From Stutzerimonas stutzeri (GTDB taxonomy: Bacteria > Pseudomonadota > Gammaproteobacteria > Pseudomonadales > Pseudomonadaceae): 64,000 nt of DNA. Below are positions 56,145 through 64,000 of the stretch, piece by piece. The notes beneath the pieces were generated by a model, which did not search any database, was not told the origin of the DNA, and saw only the letters and a program-made list of their open reading frames with translations. Every line of letters starts with the position of its first letter. Position 1 is the first letter of the stretch. A program made the position numbers and the translations under genes. The stretch is taken from assembly GCA_002339675.1 (NCBI GenBank), contig DDKB01000017.1:186001-250000 (forward strand). Reading direction: 5' to 3'.

Positions 56145-57569
56145 TCAGGCCTTCAACGGCACCAGTCGCGGCGCGATCATGTTCTCCGGCCGCAGGATGT
56201 CGTCGAGGGTGGCGTCGTCCAGCAGGCGTTCCTCGCGCACCAGTTCCAGCACGCCGCGGCCGCTGAGTAGCGCCTGGCCGGCGATGCGGGTGGCGTTCTC
56301 GTAGCCGATGTAGGGGTTCAGCGCGGTGATCAGGCCTATGGAGTTCTCCATCAGGCGCCGGCAGTGGTCCTCGTTCGCCGTGATGCCGACGATGCAGTGC
56401 TCACGCAGCATGTCCATGGCGCGTTGCAGCAGGCGGATCGAATCGAACAGTTTGAAGGCGATCAGCGGCTCCATCACGTTGAGCTGCAGCTGGCCGGCCT
56501 CGGCCGCCATGGTCAGCGCCAGGTCGTTGCCGATCACTTCGAAGGCCACCTGGTTGACCGCTTCGGGAATCACCGGGTTGACCTTGCCCGGCATGATCGA
56601 GCTGCCCGGCTGGCGCGGCGGCAGGTTGATCTCGTTGATCCCGGTGCGTGGGCCGCTGGAGAGCAGGCGCAGGTCGTTGCAGATCTTCGACAGCTTCACC
56701 GCCAGGCGCTTGAGCATGCTCGAGAAGGTGACGAAGGCGCCCATGTCGGAGGTGGCTTCGATCAGGTCGGCCGCGGGTTTCAGCGGATGCCCGCTGATCG
56801 TCGCCAGGCGGTGCACGGCCAGGGCCTGATAGTTGGGGTCAGCGTTGATGCCGGTGCCGATGGCGGTGCCGCCGAGGTTCACCTCGACCAGCAGCTGCGG
56901 CGCGATCAGGCGCAGGTGCTCGAGGTCCTCGCCGAGGGTGGTGGCGAAGGCGCGGAATTCCTGGCCGAGGGTCATCGGCACCGCATCCTGCAGCTGGGTA
57001 CGGCCCATCTTGAGGATATGCGCGAATTCGGCGGACTTGCCGGCGAAGGCCTGCACCAGGCTGTCGAGGCTGGCCAGCAGGGTGTCGTGGCCCAGCAGCA
57101 GGCCCAGGCGGATGGCGGTGGGGTAGGCGTCGTTGGTCGACTGCGCCATGTTCACGTCGTTGTTCGGATGCAGGTGGCGGTACTCGCCCTTGGCGTGGCC
57201 CATGTATTCCAGCGCCAGGTTGGCGATCACCTCGTTGGCATTCATGTTGGTCGAGGTGCCGGCGCCGCCCTGGATCATGTCGACGACGAACTGCTCGTGA
57301 TGCTCGCCGCGGATCAGGTGCGCGCAGGCCTGGCTGATGGCGGTGTGCTTGGCCTCGCTGAGGTGCCCGAGTTCGCGGTTGGCGTCCGCGGCGGCCTGCT
57401 TGACCATGGCCAGCGCCACCACCAGCTTGGGAAAGTGCGACAGCGGCACGCCGGAGAGGTGGAAGTTGCGCACGGCGCGCAGCGTCTGGATGCCGTAATA
57501 CGCGTCCGTGGGGACTTCGAGGGAGCCAAGCAGATCTTTTTCGAGGCGGAAGGATGCAGCGGAGGACAT
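56145..57569 (-). CDS. aspA: Aspartate ammonia-lyase
   Basis: This 474-residue enzyme deaminates aspartate to fumarate and ammonia. The aspartase/fumarase signature SSIMPGKVNP is present in the middle of the chain, with GGAGTSTNMNANEVIAN and TGINADPNYQ as further family segments. Length is normal. The start MSSAASFRLEKDLLG at 57569 fits the family; an in-frame ATG ten codons upstream is less likely. The divergent LysR gene with a T-N11-A palindrome between them suggests direct regulation. Confidence 0.93.
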   Translation of the reverse strand: MSSAASFRLEKDLLGSLEVPTDAYYGIQTLRAVRNFHLSGVPLSHFPKLVVALAMVKQAAADANRELGHLSEAKHTAISQACAHLIRGEHHEQFVVDMIQGGAGTSTNMNANEVIANLALEYMGHAKGEYRHLHPNNDVNMAQSTNDAYPTAIRLGLLLGHDTLLASLDSLVQAFAGKSAEFAHILKMGRTQLQDAVPMTLGQEFRAFATTLGEDLEHLRLIAPQLLVEVNLGGTAIGTGINADPNYQALAVHRLATISGHPLKPAADLIEATSDMGAFVTFSSMLKRLAVKLSKICNDLRLLSSGPRTGINEINLPPRQPGSSIMPGKVNPVIPEAVNQVAFEVIGNDLALTMAAEAGQLQLNVMEPLIAFKLFDSIRLLQRAMDMLREHCIVGITANEDHCRRLMENSIGLITALNPYIGYENATRIAGQALLSGRGVLELVREERLLDDATLDDILRPENMIAPRLVPLKA

Positions 57570-57665
57570 GAGGGTTCTCATCCGAGAGATAAGCGGCATT
57601 TGCCGCGAAGGCCGCTATCATCAGGGTTGAGCCCCTTTTCCGGCCAATGCCGTTGTGTGCTGGGT

Positions 57666-57682
57666 CATGCCGGATCGGCATG
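57666..57682. promoter_or_regulatory. LysR-type operator candidate between aspA and lysR
   Basis: CATGCCG-GAT-CGGCATG is a perfect palindrome containing T-N11-A (T at 57668, A at 57680), the classical LysR-family box. It lies about 79 bases before the LysR start and 97 before the aspA start, the usual position for an autoregulated divergent promoter. Confidence 0.65.
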
Positions 57683-57760
57683 AGGCAGATGTGACGCCGT
57701 TTCGCCAGCGAGCGTACAACTGCTTGGGCGCGCCCCGTTCTATTTCCCCCAGGAGCCGGC

Positions 57761-58675
57761 ATGAACATCGAAACCAAGTGGCTCGAGGACCTGGTCGCCC
57801 TGGCGGCCACTCGCAGCTTTTCCCAGGCCGCGGAGCGCCGCTTCGTCACTCAGCCGGCGTTCAGCCGGCGGATCCGCAGCCTGGAAGGGACCCTAGGGCT
57901 GACCTTGGTGAACCGAGCGCGTACGCCCATCGAGTTGACCGAGGCCGGCCAGCTGTTCCTGGTCACCGCGCGCAACATGGTCGACCAGCTCGGCGAGGTG
58001 GTGCATTACCTGCACAACCTCGAGGGGCAGCGCGGCGACGTGCTGCAAATCGCCGCCGCGCACTCGCTGGCGCTGGGGTTCTTCCCCGAATGGCTGGCGC
58101 GGCTGCGCCAGGAGGGGGTGCCGGTGCACAGCCGGCTGGTGGCGACCAACGTGGGTGAGGCGGTGCATTCGCTGCGCGAGGGCACCTGCGACCTGATCCT
58201 GGCCTACTACGACCCGGATGCGGCGCTGCAGATGGACCCCGAGCTGTTCCCGTCGCTGGCGCTTGGGCGTACCGAGATCGTTCCGGTCTGCGCAGTGGAT
58301 GCGACCGGCGCACCGCTGTTCGATCCCGACAGCGGCCAGAGCGTACCGCTACTCGCCTACAGCGCCGGCGCCTCGCTGGGCCGGTCGGTCAATCTGCTGC
58401 TGCGCCAGCGCGGCCTGCGCTCCACCACCGTGTACGAAACGGCCATGGCCGACAGCCTGAAAAGCATGGCCATGCAGCGCCTCGGGCTGGCCTGGGTGCC
58501 GCGGCTGAGCGTGACTGCCGAACTGGAGCGCGGCGAGTTGGTGATTTGCGGAGGCGAGCACTGGCGCGTGCCGCTGGAAATTCGGCTGTACCGCTGTGCG
58601 CTGGTGCGCAAGGCTCCGGTGCGCTTGCTCTGGCGCAAGCTGGAAGCGGGTGCGGGGCAGGGCGCAGGGGCCTGA
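57761..58675 (+). CDS. LysR-family transcriptional regulator
   Basis: This 304-residue regulator has the N-terminal LysR HTH (RSFSQAAERRFVTQPAFSRRIR, about residues 18-39) and a C-terminal effector domain (about 95-295). It is divergent from aspA and very probably controls it together with itself through the palindrome at 57666. Sequence style recalls the HypT/YjiE-type LysR proteins, but this is only a resemblance. ATG 57761 follows AGGAG. Confidence 0.9.
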   Translation: MNIETKWLEDLVALAATRSFSQAAERRFVTQPAFSRRIRSLEGTLGLTLVNRARTPIELTEAGQLFLVTARNMVDQLGEVVHYLHNLEGQRGDVLQIAAAHSLALGFFPEWLARLRQEGVPVHSRLVATNVGEAVHSLREGTCDLILAYYDPDAALQMDPELFPSLALGRTEIVPVCAVDATGAPLFDPDSGQSVPLLAYSAGASLGRSVNLLLRQRGLRSTTVYETAMADSLKSMAMQRLGLAWVPRLSVTAELERGELVICGGEHWRVPLEIRLYRCALVRKAPVRLLWRKLEAGAGQGAGA

Positions 58676-58765
58676 GCCTTTGGTCGGAGCGAGAATCGGA
58701 GCGATGTCGGCGATGATAGCATTAGGACACTACCGCTGCTGCCTTCTACAGCTCTAGGAGCAACC

Positions 58766-61672
58766 ATGCCCCCGTCGTCTCGCATCGGCTTGCGTCAGTG
58801 GATTTGGCGCGCATTTATACGTAGCGCGCTGATCCCCCTCGTTCTGGTTGAGGCCGGGCTGATTGCTGTCTACTTGCTGAGCAACCAGGGTGTGCGAGAT
58901 GCGCAGGTCAGCTACCTGCGCGAGACGGCGCTGAGCGACCTCACGGCTTCGGCGGGGCAGGAAGCGCGTGTCGTGGATGAGCAACTCCGACACATCGGAT
59001 CACTGGCCGACTTCTATCGCAGTATGGCGGTCGAAGCCCTGAAATCGCCTGGGGTAGGGCCTAAGGTTGAGCTTTCGCTGACGTCCGATGGTGTGCGCTA
59101 CACGGCAGAAGACAAAGGCGGTGCAGCGGTTTTCTACTCCAATGTCACGGCGCCCGAGCAGCAGGACCTTGCCAAAGTGGACCGGCTGGCAAGGCTGGAT
59201 GCCTTTATGCAGGGGTTGCAGCGGACCAGTTCCATGGTGGCCAGCGTCTATTTCAATAGCCACGACAGCCTCAATTACATCTATCCCTGGTTCAACACGC
59301 GAGACCAGTATCCCCACGATATGGTCATCCCGGACTACAACTTCTACTACCTCGCCGATGCGGCGCACAATCCGGCACGAGAAGTAGTCTGGACGGATGT
59401 CTACCTCGATCCGGCAGGGCAAGGGTGGATGATGTCGGCGGTCGCGCCCGTCTATGACGGCGATTTTCTCGAAGGCGTCGCGGGTATCGACGTCACGGTT
59501 GGCAGCATCCTTGACCATATCGGCCAGCTCCAGGTGCCCTGGAATGGCTATGCCGTGCTCGTGAGCAACGACATGACCATCATGGCGCTGCCCTCGCGCG
59601 GCGAAGCTGACTTCGGGCTGGACGAGCTGACGACCCACTCCTACGACGAGGCGATTCGTCAGGAAACCCTCAAGCCCGAAGATTTCAACCTAGCCCGACG
59701 TGAAGAGACAAAAGAGCTCGCACAGGCCATCACCGACACACCCGATGGTGTGCAGTCGGTTTATCTGGGCGGGCGAAGCCAGTTGGTCGCCTGGACTACC
59801 ATTAAACAGACGGGGTGGCGTTTGTTGACTGTGGTGGACGAGGACGCTGTGTTCGGCAAAACGGACCAGCTGGCCGCCGAATACCGGACGCTGGGCTATT
59901 GGCTGATCGTTGGACTGGTGGTGTTCTATCTCGGCTTCTTCGGGTTCATGTGGCGGCGTGCCCGTCAGTTGAGTCATAGCCTGCTGATGCCGGTAGCCGG
60001 CGTTACCCGCATGCTGACCGATATCGGAGCGGGGCGCTGGCGGCCTCAGCGCACCCAATCCCGAATCGCTGAACTGGACGACATGGCGAGCCATACTGCG
60101 GCCATTGGCGAACAGCTAGAGCGCAGCGAAGCCGATCGCGAGCGTGCTCAATCGCGTCTTCAGCTGGTGGTCGAAAGCGCGACCGAAAGCATCTGGGAAA
60201 GCACGGCAGACAAGAACGTCCAAGTCCGGGGGCGCTTGTGTAATCGATTTGGCGTACCCGAGACGATGACTCAAGCTCAATTCCTTGAACGGGTGCATCC
60301 AGATGACCGGCATGCCATCCAGGTGGCGCTTGAGCAGGTGAACGAGGGTGCGCGCGATTATTCGGTCGAGTTCCGCTTTGCCGACGCCCAGGGTCGCTAC
60401 GTATGGCTGCTGAGCCGGGGCAAGATTCTTGAGCGAGACAGCAGTCCCGCGGCCGCGCATGTGATGGCGGGAACCCATGTAGATATCGATACGCTCAAGC
60501 GCGTCGAGGCTGAACTGCGCGCTTCTTCACTTGAGGCGCAGGCGGCCAGCGAAGCCAAGACGCGTTTCATTTCGAGCATGAGCCATGAGCTGAGGACTCC
60601 GCTCAACGCCATTCTTGGTTTCGCCCAATTGATGAAACTTGAACACTCGACAAGCGAGGCGCGGACTGCCGACATTGAGTACCTGGACGAAATACTCATG
60701 GCCAGTCAGCACCTGAGCCATTTGGTCGAGGATATTCTTGACTGGTCGAACGTGCAGGCAGACCGCCGCCAGGCGGCGTTGGAACCCTTGGCGGTGGGCG
60801 AGTTGCTGCAGGAGTGCGCCGACATGGTCACGGCCGAAGCGCGGCAGCACCAGCTGCGGTTGCATCTCGATCTGCCTGACCAGGCGCTGGAGGTCGCTGC
60901 GGATAGGCGGCGTTTGCGCCAAATCATTCTCAACCTGCTTTCCAATGCCATGAAATACAACCGGGAGGGCGGCGACGTTACGCTGACCTATCAGGTGGCG
61001 GCCGGCCACGTTCGTTTGATCGTCGAAGACACCGGTATAGGCATTCCCGCGGAGAAACAGCCGCTGGTGTTCGAGCCGTTTCAGCGTCTGGGGCGAGAAC
61101 ATACCGCAATCCTCGGCACAGGCATCGGCCTGTCGCTCTGCAAGGAATTCGCTGCGCATCTGAACGGCGCGATGGGCCTACATAGCGAGGAGGGAATCGG
61201 CAGTTGTTTCTGGATCGAGTTGCCCCTGCTCGACGCTGCGACCCGCCTCACGGAAGCGGCTGCGCACAACCCGAACGCCGTAACTGCGACGGGACTGTCG
61301 AAGGTGCTGTATGTCGAGGACAATCCCGCTAGCCAGTTTCTGGTGCGCAAGGCACTCGACGCCCTGTGTCTGGTTGAGATCGAGTCAGACGGACGGGTGG
61401 CCCTCGAGCGCATTCTTTCGAACCCTCCGGACCTGTTGCTGCTCGACCTGAATCTGCCTGGCATGGCCGGCGATGAACTGCTGCGGCAGTTGCGGCAGTT
61501 CAGCCAGACTCGAGACCTGCCAGTGATGGTGCTCAGCGCTGCGCTTTATGAAGATGCGGAACGGCTGAGTGGTTTGGACTATCAGGCACTCATGGCCAAG
61601 CCGATAGACATAGACGAATTACGTCTGCTGGTTGTCGACATCCTTAACGAAGGTGAAACCAATGCTTCCTGA
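58766..61672 (+). CDS. Membrane hybrid sensor kinase with Cache/PAS domains (paralogue B)
   Basis: This 968-residue kinase has the same layout as the gene at 48716: N-terminal helix (LIPLVLVEAGLIAVYLL), periplasmic Cache-like domain, second helix near 390, PAS domain, HisKA site with His607 (SMSHELRTPLNAILGF), ATPase domain (LLSNAMKYN; GTGIGLSLCKEF) and C-terminal receiver with Asp894 (LLLDLNLPGMAG). The two proteins are alike over their full length. Here the 3' end overlaps the HD-GYP gene by 11 bases, so the pair should be translated together. Codon choice looks less GC-rich than in paralogue A. Confidence 0.9.
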   Translation: MPPSSRIGLRQWIWRAFIRSALIPLVLVEAGLIAVYLLSNQGVRDAQVSYLRETALSDLTASAGQEARVVDEQLRHIGSLADFYRSMAVEALKSPGVGPKVELSLTSDGVRYTAEDKGGAAVFYSNVTAPEQQDLAKVDRLARLDAFMQGLQRTSSMVASVYFNSHDSLNYIYPWFNTRDQYPHDMVIPDYNFYYLADAAHNPAREVVWTDVYLDPAGQGWMMSAVAPVYDGDFLEGVAGIDVTVGSILDHIGQLQVPWNGYAVLVSNDMTIMALPSRGEADFGLDELTTHSYDEAIRQETLKPEDFNLARREETKELAQAITDTPDGVQSVYLGGRSQLVAWTTIKQTGWRLLTVVDEDAVFGKTDQLAAEYRTLGYWLIVGLVVFYLGFFGFMWRRARQLSHSLLMPVAGVTRMLTDIGAGRWRPQRTQSRIAELDDMASHTAAIGEQLERSEADRERAQSRLQLVVESATESIWESTADKNVQVRGRLCNRFGVPETMTQAQFLERVHPDDRHAIQVALEQVNEGARDYSVEFRFADAQGRYVWLLSRGKILERDSSPAAAHVMAGTHVDIDTLKRVEAELRASSLEAQAASEAKTRFISSMSHELRTPLNAILGFAQLMKLEHSTSEARTADIEYLDEILMASQHLSHLVEDILDWSNVQADRRQAALEPLAVGELLQECADMVTAEARQHQLRLHLDLPDQALEVAADRRRLRQIILNLLSNAMKYNREGGDVTLTYQVAAGHVRLIVEDTGIGIPAEKQPLVFEPFQRLGREHTAILGTGIGLSLCKEFAAHLNGAMGLHSEEGIGSCFWIELPLLDAATRLTEAAAHNPNAVTATGLSKVLYVEDNPASQFLVRKALDALCLVEIESDGRVALERILSNPPDLLLLDLNLPGMAGDELLRQLRQFSQTRDLPVMVLSAALYEDAERLSGLDYQALMAKPIDIDELRLLVVDILNEGETNAS

Positions 61673-62768
61673 TGCCCTGCGCTTCGCCCGTATCGTTGCT
61701 GTGGATGACCAGCCGGCGAATCTGCGTCTCGTCCAGTCCAGTCTACGCGCCTTCGGTGCACGTCACGTCGAGGTATTTACCGATTCAGACGCGGCGCTGC
61801 AGTGGTTGCAGGAAAACCCCTGGGACTTACTGCTGCTGGACCTCGATATGCCCGCGCCTAGCGGCTTCGACATCTTGCGCGAACTGCAAGGGCGCGATCG
61901 CTGCTGCCAGCCGATCATCATCGTGACGGCCATGAGCGACGCGGAGAACCGACGCAGGGGGCTGGAGCTGGGCGCGAATGACTACCTGAGCAAGCCGCTC
62001 GACCTGCCCGAGCTGCTCCTCCGTGTCCGTAACACACTGCATCTGGGTCTGGCCAGCCAGGCCCTAATGCGCGAGCGCGATGATCTGGAGCGGAAGGTTA
62101 AGGAGCGAACTCGGGAGCTGGAAGACAGCTTCCATGCGGTGATCCGCGGTCTTTCACGCGCCGCCGAATACAAAGACAACGAGACGGGCAACCATATCCT
62201 GCGCATTGGCGAGACGGCAGCGCTCATGGCCAAAGCTGTTGGATGTGACGCGCGATGGGCGGAGCTACTGCGCCTGGCTGCGCCGATGCACGATGTCGGT
62301 AAGATCGGTATTCCTGACAGCATCCTGCTCAAGCCCGGACCCCTGACTGCAGATGAGCGTGTACTCATGAACAGGCATGCACGAATCGGTCATGACATCC
62401 TGCGCGACGAGTCTCGATCACCCCTGCTGGACATGGCAGCGGAAGTTGCACTTAGCCATCACGAGCGGTGGGATGGCAGTGGTTATCCGAACGGCTTGCA
62501 AGGCGAGTCGATCCCCCTGTCAGCGCGGATCGTCACGCTGTGCGACGTATATGACGCGCTGCGCTCGAAACGACCCTACAAGGAGGCCTGGCCGATTGAA
62601 CGTGCCAGATCGCACATGCGTGAGGAGGCGGGCAAGCACTTCGACCCATCGCTGGTTGCAGTACTCGAATCACTGTATGACGAGATCGAAGCGCTCCGCG
62701 AAGGGCTGACCGACGCACCCCTGGCCGAAGCGGATGGCAGCCCTTTCGGCCAGGCAGTTGCCCACTAG
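61662..62768 (+). CDS. HD-GYP domain response regulator (c-di-GMP phosphodiesterase type)
   Basis: This 368-residue RpfG-like protein has an N-terminal receiver domain with Asp60 (LLLDLDMPAPSG), a coiled linker (about 125-150) and an HD-GYP domain (about 155-340) with His210-Asp211 in MHDVGKIGIPD, HHERWDGSGYPNGL and CDVYDALRSKRPYK. HD-GYP enzymes degrade cyclic-di-GMP. Start ATG 61662 overlaps the upstream kinase stop, with AAGGTG as ribosome site, indicating a kinase/regulator pair. Confidence 0.9.
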   Translation: MLPDALRFARIVAVDDQPANLRLVQSSLRAFGARHVEVFTDSDAALQWLQENPWDLLLLDLDMPAPSGFDILRELQGRDRCCQPIIIVTAMSDAENRRRGLELGANDYLSKPLDLPELLLRVRNTLHLGLASQALMRERDDLERKVKERTRELEDSFHAVIRGLSRAAEYKDNETGNHILRIGETAALMAKAVGCDARWAELLRLAAPMHDVGKIGIPDSILLKPGPLTADERVLMNRHARIGHDILRDESRSPLLDMAAEVALSHHERWDGSGYPNGLQGESIPLSARIVTLCDVYDALRSKRPYKEAWPIERARSHMREEAGKHFDPSLVAVLESLYDEIEALREGLTDAPLAEADGSPFGQAVAH

Positions 62769-62773
62769 CAAGG

Positions 62774-63796
62774 CTAGGCGGTCAGCACGATCCGGCCTTC
62801 GATGGCCCCGGCGCGCATCTGGTCGAAGATCTGGTTGATGTCGTCCAGCTTGCCGTGGTGGATGGTCGCCTTCACCAAGCCTTCAGCTGCGAAATCCAGT
62901 GCTTCCTGCAGGTCTGCGCGGGTGCCGACAATGGAGCCGGTGATGGTGATGGCCTTGAGCACGACGTCGAAGATCGGCGTCGGGAAATCGCCCGGGGGGA
63001 GGCCGACCAGGGCAACGGTGCCGTGCCGCCGCGCCATGCCGATCGCCTGGCCGAACGCGCTGTTCGAGACTGCGGTCACCAGCACGCCGTGGGCGCCGCC
63101 GATGTCGCGCTGGATCACTTCGACGGGGTCCTCGTGACGTGCGTTGACGGTGAGGCTGGCGCCAAGTTTTTTCGCCAGTTCCAGCTTGGCGTCGTCGACA
63201 TCGACGGCCGCCACGTGCAGGCCCATGGCCTTGGCGTATTGCACGGCGACATGGCCCAGCCCGCCGACCCCCGAGATCACCACCCACTGGCCGGGGCGGG
63301 CATTGGTCATCTTCAGGCCCTTGTAGACCGTCACTCCGGCGCAGAGGATCGGTGCGATCTCGTCGAAGGCGACCTCCTTGGGTAGCAGGCCCACGTAGTT
63401 CGGGTCGGCCAGGACGTATTCGGCGTAGCCGCCATTGACCGAGTAGCCGGTGTTCTGCTGCTCGGTGCACAGCGTTTCCCAGCCGGTCAGGCAGTGTTCA
63501 CAGCAGCCGCAGGCACTGTACAACCAGGGCACGCCCACCCGGTCGCCTTCCTTGACCCGGCTGACGCCACTGCCCACCGCAGCCACGTAGCCAACGCCCT
63601 CGTGGCCTGGGATGAATGGCAGGGGCGGGCGCACCGGCCAGTCGCCTTCGACGGCATGCAGATCGGTGTGGCAGACGCCGCACGCCTCGATCTTCACCAG
63701 GATCTGCCCTGGGCCGGGCAGCGGCACCTTCACTTCCTCGATGCGCAGCGGTTCACCGTAGGCGTGCGCCACGGCGGCTTTCATGGTCTGGGTCAT
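62774..63796 (-). CDS. adhP: Zinc-dependent alcohol dehydrogenase (AdhP type)
   Basis: This 340-residue medium-chain dehydrogenase oxidises ethanol and other primary alcohols with NAD+. It has the catalytic-zinc region ACGVCHTDLHAVEGDWP (about 35-51), GHEGVGYVAAVG, the structural-zinc cysteine set CGCCEHCLTGWETLC and the Rossmann GVGGLGHVAVQYA. AAGGAG precedes the ATG at 63796. The gene converges with the HD-GYP gene. An inverted repeat upstream (63862-63883) could be an operator. Confidence 0.93.
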   Translation of the reverse strand: MTQTMKAAVAHAYGEPLRIEEVKVPLPGPGQILVKIEACGVCHTDLHAVEGDWPVRPPLPFIPGHEGVGYVAAVGSGVSRVKEGDRVGVPWLYSACGCCEHCLTGWETLCTEQQNTGYSVNGGYAEYVLADPNYVGLLPKEVAFDEIAPILCAGVTVYKGLKMTNARPGQWVVISGVGGLGHVAVQYAKAMGLHVAAVDVDDAKLELAKKLGASLTVNARHEDPVEVIQRDIGGAHGVLVTAVSNSAFGQAIGMARRHGTVALVGLPPGDFPTPIFDVVLKAITITGSIVGTRADLQEALDFAAEGLVKATIHHGKLDDINQIFDQMRAGAIEGRIVLTA

Positions 63797-63861
63797 GGCT
63801 GTCTCCTTGCAATCGGAAGACCGAGTCTGCGCCCGCAACGGCGAACCGGCTATTGACCTCC

Positions 63862-63883
63862 GGCAACTTGGCGAACAGTTGCC
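63862..63883. promoter_or_regulatory. Inverted repeat upstream of adhP
   Basis: GGCAACT-N8-AGTTGCC is a perfect 7-bp inverted repeat about 66 bases before the adhP start, at a position suitable for a regulator site. Confidence 0.4.
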
Positions 63884-64000
63884 AGGCGTTTCCAGACGAC
63901 CGGTCGCAGGTGCCGGGGCCTGGGGCCGTGCGCTATACTGCGCGGCCTTTTGGTCGGCGCCTGTCCGGCCCTGTTCCCCCCACACGGTCGCCTCAGCGCG

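Overview
The window reads as high-GC chromosomal DNA of a Pseudomonas-type gammaproteobacterium, most likely the Stutzerimonas (P. stutzeri) group. This rests on protein content and on gene order: pckA-hslO-hslR-rimBK-envZ/ompR-tex-gshA-argA-argE-pit is the order I know from Pseudomonas chromosomes. The genus is an inference. I saw no tRNA, rRNA, CRISPR array, prophage or insertion sequence.

Region 1 (1-20.6 kb) is conserved core: a CYTH triphosphatase cut by the left edge, a phosphate uptake pair (DUF47 + Pit), argE and argA, gshA/thioesterase/tex in one direction, the OmpR-EnvZ two-component system, a RimB-RimK pair, the heat-shock proteins HslR and Hsp33, pckA, a nitroreductase and a RecQ-type helicase. 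Intergenic palindromic repeats lie at 5.6-6.0 kb (a 190-bp tandem duplication) and 18.5-18.7 kb.

Region 2 (20.6-30 kb) is more accessory: a soluble FIST-domain chemoreceptor, a membrane chemoreceptor, a Tat-exported aldo/keto reductase with an MFS-like transporter, a lipoprotein, an HPF/RaiA-like ribosome factor and a histidine phosphatase. The gap at 29.3-30.0 kb holds two tandem, unannotated small RNAs of the Gac/Rsm type (RsmX/Y/Z). Each has a GacA-box-like site, a promoter, several hairpins with GGA in the loop and an intrinsic terminator.

Region 3 (30-36 kb) is a fatty-acyl/alcohol oxidation cluster (LysR regulator, 3-hydroxyacyl-CoA dehydrogenase, acyl-CoA dehydrogenase, iron alcohol dehydrogenase, thioesterase). 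Region 4 (36.6-44 kb) is a soluble NAD-dependent molybdenum formate dehydrogenase operon, fdsGBAD-fdhD, with a divergent ModE/periplasmic-binding-type regulator.

Region 5 (44-64 kb) has a PAS hybrid kinase, yrfG, nudE and cysQ. It then has an asparagine/aspartate module (asparaginase, AGCS amino-acid symporter, HTH regulator, periplasmic binding protein, aspartase, LysR regulator) flanked on both sides by two paralogous membrane hybrid kinases of identical architecture. The second kinase overlaps an HD-GYP response regulator, suggesting signalling towards c-di-GMP. The window ends with a zinc alcohol dehydrogenase.
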